From: Eutypella sp. D-1
Lineage: Eukaryota; Ascomycota; Sordariomycetes; Xylariales; Diatrypaceae
NCBI GenBank assembly: GCA_023313575.1
Contig: JAJTTP010000016.1
Location: 744,001 to 808,000, forward strand
Length of the DNA stretch: 64,000 nucleotides
Reading direction: 5' to 3'
Both the position numbers and the translations under genes were made by a program. The notes under the pieces were generated by a model. It worked only from the letters and a program-made list of their open reading frames with translations, ran no database searches and was not told the DNA's origin. Positions 1 to 12,000 of the stretch are shown here, in pieces (the stretch's first letter is position 1; each line of letters opens with the position of its first letter).

Positions 1-183
1 ACGGGATTTCATCCGGTTCTGTCTTTTACCAAGATAAGATGCGCAGCAGGCAAGCCCCCTTCCTTCCGTCTTCCGCCGACGAACGTTGATCAGCACAGCT
101 GAGGCTATGATCGTAAGTAGTGGGGGGGGGGGGGATATTTTCATATAAATAGAAGTAGTCCTCCCGCCCATTAATGTAAGTTC

Positions 184-540
184 CTAAATATCTACCATCG
201 CGCACTCCTCCCAGCGCGGCGGGGCGGCGGAGATCTTATCCATAGCCACCTGGTCCTCTTTAGCCCGTCCGATACACAGCTGGGCGCCGATAAATATGCA
301 GCAGTCGAAGCTGCACGAGTTCGCCTTCCAAGCAGGGCCCCGCGACAGTCTCGTCGCCTCGTTGGCGGCGTCCGCGCCGCAAGTCGGATCAACATCCATG
401 GGGCGGTTAACCCGAATGGTAGGTAAGAGGTGGACTTGGTCTCCGTCCAGATTATAAAAATAACCAACTCTGTCGGCCATTTTAACTGGCGAGCGTTTAT
501 AAAGCTCCTTGCCTTTCTCGACAAGGTCCGAAACGGTCAC
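184..540 (-). pseudogene. Hypothetical ORF remnant
   Basis: An open frame of about 118 codons with no ATG at its 5' end (the first possible start is GTG, a few codons after an in-frame TAA). It has coding-like composition and a Cys-rich core (NSCSFDCCIFIGAQLC) that looks like a real protein segment. I have a weak impression of similar Cys-rich fragments in other fungal genomes but cannot name a family. Upstream and downstream frames close at once and I found no convincing splice sites. It is best read as a gene fragment, or as one exon of a gene I cannot assemble. Low confidence. Confidence 0.3.
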
Positions 541-2126
541 ATTGAGGCCGCCGACGATCGTTTAGGCGTCGTCCACTGAACTCGGGCACCGTTCCGCAGG
601 CCACACCTTTAGTAGACTGGGTTGGTCAGCATCAGTTGTGTCCACGAGACAGAGGACATACTATTGAGTGTTGGCCGGAGCCGCCTCTGACCCCACGAAG
701 AACCCGATACGCACACCACCCCTCCCCCCCCTCCCCCCGCGGGGCGCGCCCCCCGGTCGGATTCGAGGGAAATATAATATAACGACCTCGCCGCAGTTCA
801 GCATCCTCAGGGCGAGCAGTGGCAGTGGGTTGGGATGAAGTAGAGTAATCAAGGTACACAGCGGAAATCTGGAGGGGTAAGGAGTGTACTAAGCCAATCC
901 GCGAGTGATTATTCATATCACTTCCCCCCTATGAGATATCTATAAGTACGGGATGGGGATAAACTCATACTAAAGTGCAAGAACAAGACGTTCTCAAAAG
1001 GGGCTTCGGCCGACAACCCCTGAGGACAGGCTTTTCGAATGTCGCTGCCGAGTTTGGACATAACGGGAGGGAGGAGTTGTGGCTTACTTAGGCCAGAGGC
1101 TAGGAATCGAGTCTGGCGAAGCGTGGTTTCTTTGAAAGGCGCTGATAATCTCTACCTGGCGTTATTCAGCATCAGGACGGGGAGACGGGTGGCTGAGGCG
1201 GTGGTTGTAGCAGCCTACATATTTCAGGACGGCGAACGGCTCCGGGTTCGTATTGGAAATTGTGTGCGATGTTTTCAGGCCCAACGCAGGCTGGAGTTAG
1301 TCAGTCAGCCGATATGTCCCTGTCTACTGATCCACGCCGCTGCTGCACACTTAGCCTGGAAAACCAAATGCATCCGGAGCTTGTTCTCTCGGGGCGTGAT
1401 GTCGTGATACCCCCCCTAAGATCTGGCGGCGGGCGGCTACAGTAAGCTTCAGTTCGAAACTAAGAAAAAGAGTTATGGCCGGCTACGTAAGGAAGGGAAG
1501 GGTTAGCGAGTTGTTGACGACGCCGAGTTCCTTCTCGTTCACAGCCAGACGGTCTCTAAAACTTTTTTCGTTCGTTAAAACTAATCCGAGCCTTCGCGGG
1601 GGGTTATGACAAAAGCCATCCCATCCCATTGCTGGCTCAAAGTGGGTAGGGTAGGTGTTTTAGGGGGCAGTTGGTTCTTCAATACATTTTTGTTGGGGCA
1701 ACGCCGCGCTTTTACGCCCCTTTTCTATTCGGTTCGGGATCTGATGATGGGTTCCTTCCACGTTCATGGCGGCCCGGTATGGTATATGACAGCATCGAGA
1801 AAACCTAAACCCGACCCCGGGGCTCTCGGGGGGTATTGGTATTGGGTTTTCGTTTTTCGGGGGGAGGTTTGAAGCGAGGCACCGCAATGCCCCTGGAATC
1901 GTCTAGAATTTGTTGTTGTATATTCACCAAGTTCTCGGGAAAACAACCCCCTTTATCGAACAAATATGCCCTACTCTACTTGGTTGGGAACACCTTGCCT
2001 GCCTGCCTGCCTTCTCCCCCCTCTTCGTATCTCCTGGAATTCATCTAAAAGTTTTATATCCCCCCCAACTCCCTTAACCCCCTTACCCTCTTGTGATTTA
2101 ATCCCCCTTCGCAAATGGTGCCCCCA
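541..2126. other. Intergenic, no gene seen
   Basis: About 1.6 kb without a supportable gene. ORFs at 1039-1407 and 1606-1872 have no recognisable domain and are interrupted by homopolymer runs. A G run sits just upstream at 121-134 and a C-rich tract at 718-740. Confidence 0.5.
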
Positions 2127-2781
2127 TCATACGTCATTCTTCACCAATGTCGTTACGGCGTCCTCGATCTGCTTATCTGATAACCCTGCAAAAAGCACAC
2201 ACACACCCGGGCGGTTAGCGGTTTTGCTAGAAATAGAATAGACGCGCGCACTTTGGCTGGCTGGTTGGCTGGATGGATGGATGGGTGGATGGGTGGGTGA
2301 TTATGGGCTTTCCCTCTCTCTGTACCTACCTTCTAATGACTGACTCTTCTCCCTCCCGAAGTCTATCAAAAGGTGCGCGGTTAGTTTCGTGGTTTCCTCG
2401 AACGGATCAAGGAGAGCCGGGGAGGGCGAGAGGGGGTAGATAGAAAAGATAGAAAAGATGGAAGGGAATGGACGGACGGACCGTATCGGGCGTAGATCTT
2501 GGGCAGGGTGCCCTGGGCCTCGCGGATGAGAATCGGGGTATCTGGGTTATTCTTCTTCATTGTGGGATATGAGCGCGTGAGGAAGGTCCTGGGAAGAAAG
2601 TCAGACTGCCAGTTTTTGGAATACCAGTTCGTCCATCTACGATCCTCCAAGTGGGTTGGATGTAGGAGTGGACGGGTGTACAACCGGGGACTCACCTCGT
2701 GGCGGCGCTGGCCTCGCCCGTGTGGCATAGTAGGAAGCGGACCTCCTTGAGGGATTTGGTGAAGGCGTACTTGGCTGACAT
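2127..2781 (-). CDS. NDUFA2: NADH:ubiquinone oxidoreductase B8/10.5 kDa subunit (NDUFA2 homologue)
   Basis: Accessory subunit of mitochondrial complex I, on the matrix side of the peripheral arm, with a thioredoxin-like L51/S25/CI-B8 fold. Four exons (2696-2781, 2482-2588, 2330-2362, 2127-2185) join to 94 residues, close to the family's usual 95-105. Visible motifs are the N-terminal MSAKYAFTKSLKEVRFLLC, the core TFLTRSYPTMKKNNP, then PILIREAQGTLPKIYARYDFG and the C-terminal SLEGLSDKQIEDAV. The donors are GTGAGT, GTCCGT (weak) and GTAGGT; exon 3 is only 33 nt, so the gene is easy to miss. Intron 3 (2186-2329) holds a GGCT/GGAT/GGGT microsatellite. It is divergent from MPC2, which also acts in the mitochondrial inner membrane. 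Family assignment is firm; the second donor is the least certain boundary. Confidence 0.93.
2254..2300. repeat. Tetranucleotide microsatellite (GGCT/GGAT/GGGT)
   Basis: An imperfect 4-nt tandem tract on the plus strand (ggctggctggtt, then ggat and gggt units). It lies wholly inside intron 3 of the NDUFA2 gene, so length changes would not alter the protein. Confidence 0.85.
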
Positions 2782-3671
2782 TGTTGTGTGGATTGCGGTG
2801 GTGGTAGTGGTGGGGTGAATGTGAAGCTGCGAAATTGTGAAGCTGAAGTTCTACTATCGTGAGTTCAGGAAGTACTGGACCCAGGACGAAGTACCTAGGT
2901 AACTCGGAATGGGAATTGATGTGACGTTGATTGGTTCCTGAAGGCCGTTACCTAATACCTGGGAGTAACAACTTGGCAAGTCTAAGTTTGGTTGCTCGGT
3001 TTGATGCAAATAACGCGCTACACGGATACCCGCGGGGCATTGCCGCAAGATGGATGTTACCAGTAACTATGCATTTATGCAGACGTACTGGAACTGGCCG
3101 AGGTCCCCTGCAGCCATGCGTTATTCCTGCATACAGCCTGACAGCATACATGAGTAGTACCCAGAGTACCAGGGTCCTACGTGCCAGATGTACCTAAGTA
3201 GGGGCTAAACGCCAGCGACAAGACCCGACAGGATCCACTACCCGGCTATGTATGTACCTAACAGATTAGGTAACTGGAATCAACGTTTTCTTTTTTTTCT
3301 GGTTTCCTGAATATCTCTCGGATCTCCGTCATCCTCTCTGACTACTAACTACCCCCGTACTCCGTACTCCGTACAACAAACCTACATAAATTGTAACATA
3401 AAGTGCAATCACTCCCCCAATCTGACTTTCAACTTGAATATTTATTTTGTCAGAGAGTCAAGTTTCCACGTGAATTGAAAACCCAGGAACCCAGCATAGT
3501 TCCAACCGGATCACGAGTCAACAGGAAGGGGTACCTACCTAGGTATGTATATATATATACTTATTATATATATATCTCTCTCTTATACAACCCATGACAT
3601 GACATGCCACATGCGCTGACATCTCGTCCAACAAACCAGAGATACCCTCCGAACTCGAAACCACCGCCATC
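2782..3671. promoter_or_regulatory. Divergent intergenic region, NDUFA2 / MPC2
   Basis: About 0.9 kb shared upstream region of two nuclear genes for mitochondrial inner-membrane proteins. It contains two exact copies of the palindrome TACCTAGGTA (2892-2901 and 3536-3545). An AT-rich tract with TATATATATA and TATATATATC lies at 3547-3575, about 100 nt before the MPC2 start, and is a plausible core promoter. Confidence 0.5.
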
Positions 3672-4303
3672 ATGTCCAGCACCACGACCATGTTCCGCGC
3701 CGCCCGCCCCATCTTCCACCGGTCCGCCGCCGCCCGCCTCGCCAGCAGGAGGACAGCCGGCCGCCGCTTCCAGAGCACCTCCTCCTCCTCCGGAGCCGCC
3801 GCCGAGCAGCAGCAGCAGAGCTGGGCCAAGCGCATGTGGGATAGTCCCGTCGGCGTGAAGACTGTGCACTTCTGGTGAGTCTCTTCCCTGCTGCTAACCC
3901 CCCTCCCCCTCCCTCCCCCTTCACTTCCAAACATAAACCCCCCTTCTATCATCCAACTAACGCTAACCCCCCCTCCCCTCTCTCTTCCAGGGCCCCCGTA
4001 ATGAAATGGGCCCTCGTACTAGCAGGAATATCCGACTTTGCCCGCCCGGCAGAGAAGCTCTCGCCCATGCAGAACGGCGCGCTGACGGCCACGGGCCTCA
4101 TCTGGACCCGCTGGTGCTTCGTCATCACCCCGAAAAACTACCTCCTAGCCGCTGTCAACTTCTTCCTCGCCGGCGTCGGCATCATCCAGCTCTCTCGCAT
4201 TGCTGCCTGGCATCGCGCCCAGCAGACGCCGTTGACTCCGGAGATTAAGGGCGAGGTGCAAGAGGTTAAGGAAGAGGTTAAGGATGTTGTTGACAAGGCT
4301 TAG
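3672..4303 (+). CDS. MPC2: Mitochondrial pyruvate carrier subunit 2 (MPC2/MPC3-like)
   Basis: One half of the MPC heterodimer that moves pyruvate across the mitochondrial inner membrane. Two exons (3672-3874, 3991-4303) give 171 residues; the intron (GTGAGT...CTTCCAG) splits the Trp codon of the signature KTVHFWAPVMKW. Residues 1-45 are Arg/Ser/Ala-rich with no acidic residues, a good matrix-targeting presequence. The core carries VHFWAP, GISDFARPAEKLS, LIWTRWCFVITPKN and LLAAVNFFLAGVG, with the short helical membrane segments of the family. WTRW plus TPKNYLLAAVN places it with MPC2/3 rather than MPC1. The C-terminal tail is charged (EVQEVKEEVKDVV). At 171 residues it is longer than yeast Mpc2 (about 130) because of the presequence and tail. 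Confidence 0.95.
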
Positions 4304-5985
4304 ATGTGGGGGTCTGGGTGAGGGCTTCGGAGAGGTTGTCGTGTGGCCTTTGGGTAAGCCAAGGGGTGCGGTGTGCGAGAAGGAGAGCTGATGAAAGGGA
4401 GGATACACTTTCGCTGCCGCGAACGGTTCAGCTGCCGGGAAAAGAAAGACGCCGGCTAATTCACTGCAACAAATAGACATAGGCGGTTTTTGTTTGGAGT
4501 GCAGGAAGGGTATAGAGAGGCCAGATCCAGCTAGCACTCGTTCTATCTTAGGGCATCGCCGACTGAGAGTAGGAGCCAGCAGGGAGTAGGAGCCAGTACC
4601 GGGAGAAACGGCTACGGCTACAGCTACAGCTACAGCTTACAGCCCATCACGGGGTTTACTTTATATTATTTTAGAGTCTTTTTTTTTATGTCAAGTCTAT
4701 AGACAAAGTTCCAATGTTGCTTCATCATGCATCCCAACACCCACGCACATGGGAATTGGAGACTTGGTAGAAGTTATTTATCCTTGACTATAAAATGGAC
4801 ATATATACATAGATAGGTATGGTATCAACACCCCATCTATATATCTATATATGTAACCCCAAGGCCCCCCGGGCTCAGAGGTCAGGTCGGAGGAAGCGAA
4901 GTAAATCTAACTCCTGCGCGGTGAAGAAGAAGAAAAGAAAAGAAACCCGAAACCGCTACACCCACGTATTCGTTGCTTTCCCCGAAAATAGCAGGAAGAC
5001 GGGAGCGCGAGCTTCTCGCGTCTGTCCCTCTGTTGTCTGTCATGTCCTATCCTGTCCTACCTAAGTATCCTTCGCCCCTTCGCACGACGGTCTGTAGGCG
5101 AAGAATTGAAGCATATCAAGAACACGAAAAAACATCGCCGTTGCTTCCCATTAGACGGGTGCTGTTGTTTCATGGATTATACAACTATACGTAACTATAT
5201 ATAATATTCGACAATTGGAAAAAAAAAAAGTCTTTGTTCTTCCAACCCAACCAACCAAAAACACAACTTTCCCTTTCCCTTTTCCAAACTTCCGAGCTGA
5301 GTTTTCGTTTCATGGCCTGGCCTTGCTGATTGAGATCCGGAAATGTACACATTGTATTGTATTGTAAACCTTTTTGAATTATCAGAAAAAAGAATTTAGA
5401 CTGTCCTGCCCTGTCCCTGACAAAAAGGAAAGCCTTCCCACACCTACGTACATCCGTCCGTCTGTTCCCACCACTCTCAGCTCATCTCAGCTCAGCTCAA
5501 CTCATCTCATCAACCGGGGCAAGAACGCCCCCCCTCCCTGGGGATACAGCAGAAGACACCCCCTCCCCGGACCCGCTGACGAACGGATCCACACACGTAG
5601 GCGTCGGCGGCTCGACGAAGATCCGGGGCGTTGCCGGGCGTTGTCGTTCGTGTTTTGTGGGTTTTTCGAAACCCCCCCGCCATGATAGTGAGGAGTTCCG
5701 CGGGGGGAACCCCCGCGCGTTGGGGGCTGTGGGACTGTTGCTGCTGCTGCTGGGTGGTGCGCGCGGACTCGGAGTGGGAGTGGGAGTGGGAGTGGGAGTG
5801 GGGGTGGAACTTGGACTTGGACTGCGGATCGTCGGACTCGTATGCACACTCGAAATGGGGCTTGGACTAGGTATCGGCTTCGGGCTCGGAATCGGATCAG
5901 ACCGCATATCCAAATTCGGCTCCGGATGCGGATGGGCGGCGCTAGCAGCGGCGATGGCAGGAATAGTAGGCTCGGCCGCTATGCT
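4304..5985. other. Convergent intergenic region
   Basis: 3' flanks of MPC2 and chs4. No gene is supported. An imperfect GTGGGA hexamer repeat at 5771-5806 yields Pro-Thr-rich or Gly-Val-rich ORFs in several frames, which I treat as low-complexity 3'UTR of chs4. Confidence 0.5.
5771..5806. repeat. Hexanucleotide GTGGGA microsatellite
   Basis: About five near-perfect tandem copies of gtggga on the plus strand, roughly 180-215 nt past the chs4 stop codon and probably in its 3'UTR. Confidence 0.8.
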
Positions 5986-8900
5986 CTACATGACGGAGCA
6001 CTCTCCCTCCTGTTGCTTGCGCCCGGTCATGTTGCTCCGCGAGATGCGCTCGCGTTGCCGTGGCGCCGTGCGTCCCGACCGCTTCAGGTCTTCTAGTCGG
6101 TCGCGGGCTTTGGGGAAGTCCTGGGCTGTTTTTTTGGTCAGTATCTCGTCTATATCCTGTTGTCTTGGTGTAGGTGACGGAGGAAAAAGAAAGGGGGGGG
6201 GCGTTATGTGCAGGAATAGGGGAACTCACCAGCCGCCCGCCAGTACCACCTCTTGGCGTCCTCCAGGTTCGCCGGGACTCCTATCCCGACCTCCGTGTAG
6301 TAGCCCATGGCGTACTCAGCCTTCGCGAGGCCAGCCTGCGCGGCCTTGCGCGCCCACAGGTACGCCTCGGTGTCGCTCTGCTGCAGCACGCCGTCGCTGC
6401 CCGTCAGGTACCAGCCGCTGAGGGCGAGCTCGGCCTGGTGTTCCCCCTGCTGCGCGGCGCGCGAGTACCACATGATGGACAGGCGCGGGTCGATCGGACA
6501 CCCCATCAGCCCGAACTCGTACACGCACCCCAGTCGGAACTGGCTGAACTTGTACCCCAGCTCCGCCGCCTCCGTGAACAGCTGCAACGCGTACCCCTCG
6601 TCCCGCACCACCGGGTCGTTCGGCCCCGCCGATTCGTAGAATAGTGCCAGCTCGTGCAGCGCGTGCGGGTTCTCCCCGTCTGCGCGCTCCGCGGCCCGCT
6701 TTAGCCATGAGATCGCCTCCCGCCGGTCCTTCTCCTGCCCTAGTAACCCTTTTAGGAGAATCATCCCTAGCTTGTACATTGCTGGCGTGTCGCCCAGCGT
6801 CGCTGCCCGCTTGTACCATTGCATTGCCTTGAGCGGGTCCTTGCGCGTCCCGCCCCCGTCGTCGTTGCCGATCTCGCAGCACACCGCCGTCCGGTACGCC
6901 GCCGCTGCGTGGCCTAGCTTCGCCGCCGACTGGTACAAAGTGAAGGCCTCCTTGTTGTCCGGCTCGTACCCCAGCGCCCCGCGGCCCTGACAGTCTGCGA
7001 AGAAGAACATCGCGTCCGGGTTCTGTGCGCTCGCTAGCTTCTTTAGGATCTTGTGCGCGTCCATGACGTAGCGCTCCCGCGACCGTGCGCGCGCCTTCGG
7101 GTCCGGCAACCGTGGCACCAGGACGTCTGCCGCTTCCACTAGTTTCTTAGCAAGTGTGAGCGCGGACTGTTGGTCGTTGGGGTTGTTCTTGATCGTGGCG
7201 CGAAGACGCTCCAGCTCCTCCGTCGTAACGGGTGTCTTATTGGCGGCTGCCGGGCCAGGCTTCCCATTCGGAACTTGAGGTTGAGGCGGCGGTCGGCCGA
7301 GAGCCCCTGCGGCTGCCGCGGGTGGAGTGGCACCGGTGTAGTTACGCACCGGTGCCGGCTTGTCGCTCAGGCTGACCATCGAGTTGGGCATCAGACCAGG
7401 TCGTATAGGTGCTGGATGTCCCGATCCCGGGCCTGCCTGTGCGGACGCAGGCGAACTAGAAGGAGGGCTGGCCATCTGGCCCGGTCTCAGGGGCGCGGGG
7501 GCGCTCGGTAAACCATACTCTGCCGGTGGGGCATTGTAGGCCTTGAAGCCACCAGGGGGGACAGCTGGCATCTCTGGAGCCATCTCGAATATGGCCGCCT
7601 GGGGCTCGCGTAGGTTGGGCTGTGATTTCGCGCGCGACATCTCCGGGAAACGGGCGGGGCCGGGCTGGGGCACGCCGGGTTGGCGAGCTGGGCCCGGCCG
7701 CATCTGTTGCTGTTCGAAAGAATGCCGGGGGTCCTGCTGCTGCTGAGGTCCATCGAAATCCGGCAAGTTCGTCGCCGCACGTCTCGGCGGAGAGAAGTGC
7801 TGATCATTCGGGGGCCCTTCTTCGTAGTAATTCTCATAGAAATCTCCGTACGAGCCATTTGGCGGCTCCTCGCCCCATCCTGGCCCTTGACCAGGCGGAG
7901 GAGGTGGCGACGCTTGATCGTACAGCCTCTGCGGCGGAGGTCGGCCGCCTTGGGCCGTGCTCGGTCGTGGGGGCGGATGCCGCATGGCTCCGGATGGGGC
8001 GCTGGCCATACGGTGTGGAGTTCCGTCATCGTACATATCCATCGACTCATTGGCTGGCATCGTCATGCTTCTTGCCGGAGGCCCGAACCCGCCACGCCCA
8101 GGCGACATGGGCTGCTCGTATCCGTCGTCTGGATAACCGTATCCTTGATCCATAGGCGGCGGGGGCCCTCTTCTCGGGTCGTGATAGCCTTGTGGCGGCG
8201 GTCCGCGTCCCCCACCTCGCTGGCTGTCCATCGACGGTCGACCATACTCCTCCATAGGCGGTCGGCCCGGTCCTCTTCCCGATCCCGAGCTATTTTGATG
8301 TGGCATAGGCGGTCTCCTGGCGCCCATATCCATCTCCCCCATACGGTCGGCGAGTTCTTGATCTTGGTCGAAGTCAGGTCGTCTACCTGGTCCCGGGTAT
8401 GGAGCATAAGGGCCAGCATCGTTGGGCGGCGGTCCACGCCGATTCACTACAGGGGCGGTTAGTTCCATACTGCTGAATGTATTTGTATTTGTATTCGCAG
8501 AGCTTTCCGACGACTCACTGTTAGGATCCATAGTAGGTGCGCGAGTTGGAGGACCGGGTCTACCTCGACCAGGAGGGGGATAGCCACGACCAGGTCCCGG
8601 AGGGGGATGTCCACCTCGTGGAGGACCGGGAGGACCGCGCATTGGGCCTGGACCCGGACCACCACGTCCTCTAGGCGGAGGTCGACCTCCTCTTCCAGGA
8701 CCATAACCACCAGGTCCCGCACCGGGGCCAGGACCGGGACCGGGACCAGGCCCAGGCCCATACATGTCCTGCTGAGGGTAACCTTGATCGGATGGTGGTG
8801 GTGGTCCTCTACCATAGTTCATATCCTGTGGCGGGTGACCGTAATCTTGCGAGTATCCATCGTCATATTGGTCGAAACCGTAGTGATAGTCGTCTTGGTA

Positions 8901-9092
8901 CGACTCGTATTGTTGTTGGGGCGGGGGTTGCTGTTGTCGAGGAGGCGCATAGCCAGGCGCAGGTCCTCCTCCTCCTCCTCCTCCTCCTCTTCTAGGGCCA
9001 GCTGGACCTGGACCAGAACCCGAACCCGAACCCGGAGCTGGACCTGGGTAAGGGCGTTGGCCAGGATATCCACCGCCGTTGTTATATGGCAT
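5986..9092 (-). CDS. chs4: Chitin synthase III activator Skt5/Chs4 (Sel1-repeat, CaaX)
   Basis: Activator and membrane/septum anchor of the class IV (Chs3-type) chitin synthase. Two exons: 6230-9092 and 5986-6125, 1000 residues. Residues 1 to about 630 are a disordered Gly/Pro/Gln-rich tail (GPGPGP runs, many PPP). From about 630 to 955 run Sel1-like repeats (AMQWYKRAATLGDTPAMYKLG, then EAISWLKRAAERADGENPHAL, AYLWARKAAQAGLAKAEYAMG). Reading past the GTGAGT donor (intron 6126-6229) gives a basic tail, RKQQEGECSVM, ending in a CaaX box (CSVM), the farnesylation signal known for yeast Chs4. A model that stops inside the intron would lose it. Start chosen at MPYNNGGGYPGQ, typical of filamentous-fungal orthologues. 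Long antisense ORFs across 6.3-9.2 kb are shadows of the GC-rich repeats. Confidence 0.93.
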
Positions 9093-12000
9093 AGTTCCCG
9101 TCCTTTCTTTATGAATATTTTAGAGGCATGCGACCGACCGGTACCTGTTTCAACGTCCGTCCTCCTCTCTCTTTCCTTGTGTGCAATGTCGGATACTATT
9201 GCAGTGATGCGAGACCAATCGTGGGGTGGGAGTTGCTATTGTTCGTAGGTTGCCGTTTAGGGAACTCCTCGTGTGGAATGCTGATGGTGTTTCCGGCGCA
9301 ACCCGTCCTGTTACTCAAGTACGCTACCTTAGGTAGGTATCTAAGTAGTACGGCTATGATCTACTTAAGCAGGAACCTCGGGAAGTATTGTAGTGAGTAC
9401 TGTAATCAGGCTAGGTAGGAGGTATAGGACCACCTAGGTAATGTCCCTAGGTTTAGATACCTAAGTATGTATGGTGGTGCTTTGCGGGGGGACCGAAATC
9501 GCAGGAACCTGGAACATGGAACCAAGACCCAGAACCCCAGGAAATAAGTAATTATTAGATGAGGAGGTGTCGTCTCGTCTAATACACCCGGTAAAGTAGA
9601 AACCTGGCAAAAGATCGGTGAAGGTAGAGAAAAAAGAAAAAGAAATGCAGCTCCAGGCCTGCCGTGACTGAGCACACACACACGTATGAGAGAGAGGGTT
9701 GAGGTGAAGGGAATTGTTCCAGGAGAACAATAGAGAGTACCAAGTAGTCTGTCAGTCTAACTACCTAGGTACCTAGTAACGCCGTACCTATAATACCTCA
9801 GTAGGTAGATAATAGGTACGAAATAGTAAAGTAGTATGGAAGTAGTAAGAGGTAAGGAAAAGGTTGACGGCTTAAAGCAGGCCCGGGGTTGCTTGGCCTT
9901 TGTTTGCTTGCTTGCTTGCTGCGCCTGCGCTTGACGGGATTATCTTGGCTATCCAAGTCAGCAAGTGAATTCAAGTCAGGCTATCCAGTCAGGCTCTATC
10001 TCTCTCTCTGTGGTTCCCTCTCGCTAGGATATGCCAATCATATTCCCCTGCCCAGGTGCTGCCCCCATTCAAGATTCAAAAGTTAAATCAAGCCCGGTGT
10101 CGAATTGTCCATAAATGGCACAAGACAAGAAGTAGAAGAATGCAGCTAACCCCGGAGTGGTATAAAGTGCATAAAAGTACTTTTAAAGTATCACGATGTT
10201 AAACCGTGCCCTAGTTAACTAACTGTAGGTAGGACCAAAAAAAAGCGAGAAAAAAATAAATGGAATGGGGAACCATTGAAAAACCCCCAGCCCAGGTACG
10301 TTTCGAGTCTAGGGAGGGATCGTCGGGTTTGACGGACTCCCGTGTGCAGAACAATGCTTGAACCATGTTATTACTACTACGAGTAGAGTAGGTACCTGAG
10401 AGGTACAAAAGTGCGTGAGAAGAGTTTACAACTTGGAACGTATTACAGAACGGGACGTTTAACGGGTTACGGGTATTATAATTGGCCGGGACCTGAGACT
10501 AAACAAGCTACAGCTGCAGGTTACTCGAAAGCATAACAAGCCAGAACGGAAGCAACTAAAATAGCTTCAGGTTTCCAAGGTTTGGGGGCAAGTGGCTTTT
10601 ATTATAACTATCCGCGGGTTGCTGGCCAGAGTAACAAGGGCCTGACTTTAAGACAGTTTCTGACGATAAGTTGGCTGCAACCTATCTGCCAATCTTGAAT
10701 TTGAGGCAGAGACCTCGATAACGCATAACTCCATGGATGGATGTATACATAAAGTAGTGAGCATTGTGCAGAATGTACCCACTATACCCAATGAGTGTGA
10801 CACCTGCATTAATTTGTAGCCGGTTTCCGTTCCTTCCATTTAGTCCGCCATATTTCGAAGTACTTAGTTAGGTGGTTAATTAGAAGTAAATTCAGGGCAA
10901 CAACTGACCAGGTATGTACTTTGGAACTACCAATATTATGGATCCGTATATTAAGCTCTTGGCATTCAAGAGGCAGCCAAGCAACCTGAATATTGTTAAG
11001 ACGGGCTCCGGCTTTTCTATTCCTTCACTACCTACCTACTGGATAGCTGGATCGTGATCCGTCGCCTCTTAAACTCCTTACTAACTTTTCAGAAATTTTA
11101 CCCAGGTATGGATAGTATAAACCAATCTAAGCCCGGCAATATGAAAGGACACCCGGAGAGCTCGGCATTCTATGGGGGATTTCGGCCGGCCAATCAGCCC
11201 TCCTTGCTTCCATATACTTCGTAGGCTCAGAGGCTGTAGGACTTGTGGGTTATCGGGGTATTATTTAGTTAGTATCTACTGTGTAAAGTGGAAATGGTAT
11301 GTAATTAGAGGAATCCGCTTTTGCTGTTGTAGATCCCACGGCTTAAAAATGAAGAAAAGCCAGAAGCCTATCTATACCCCCTCGTGACTATCACATAGGC
11401 AAGAAGGCTGAACACGCTCCCCCTGAAGTTAAGTGCACGACAGCTCCGGTCAGGTTTCTTCTTCCACATAACTACAGTATCAGTAAGTATACCACAAACG
11501 TCTTATGTATGTTAGGTATGTATACGGGCGCACAAAACGGGTAGTTTAACCGGTACCACGACACGACACGACGCAGGGGGGGGGGAACGAACTCTAACTA
11601 ACTGGGGCCCTGCATTTTCCAGCCCGTCTCATACCTTTTTTTTTCAGGGAGAGACACGCAGGTAACCACATGCTGACCACAGCACCGGCAACGGCATAAC
11701 TATATATATCACCTGGTAACCGTATCATTGCCATACATACATCGATACACAGCAGTCAGGCGAGGCGAGGCTGGGGTCCATGGGCAGGTGGGCAGGCACG
11801 CACACATACATATGCTGCCAGCTCTCCTAACTTGCCTTGCGTCTGTTATTAATAGCGTGCAAGCGTGGTGGCGGGGTATGTCGCTCCCTCTGCTTAGGTA
11901 GGCAAGCTCGAATTGAATGAATGTAAGTAAGCAGTAGTTAGTGCTGCTACTACTCCGTAGCACGGGGACGATCTCAGCCTCTCTGTAACATGTACAGGTG

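Noticed and set aside
1440..1465. GTTCGAAAC word resembling a tRNA B box
   Set aside because: No A box at a suitable distance and no cloverleaf pairing; no tRNA, rRNA or CRISPR array was seen anywhere in the window.
3539..3952. Minus-strand ORF opposite MPC2 exon 1
   Set aside because: Runs through the MPC2 intron and presequence in antisense; composition is biased by CTC and GCC repeats.
5497..5913. Minus-strand ORF of 138 codons just past chs4 with a PTPTPT run
   Set aside because: Low-complexity translation of the GTGGGA repeat in the probable 3'UTR; no conserved feature.
6307..9248. Long plus-strand ORFs (for example 7680-8462, 260 codons; 8607-9248, 213 codons)
   Set aside because: They are antisense to the Chs4/Skt5 coding exon, are Arg/Ser/Trp-rich products of its Gly/Pro codons, and have no domain or promoter.
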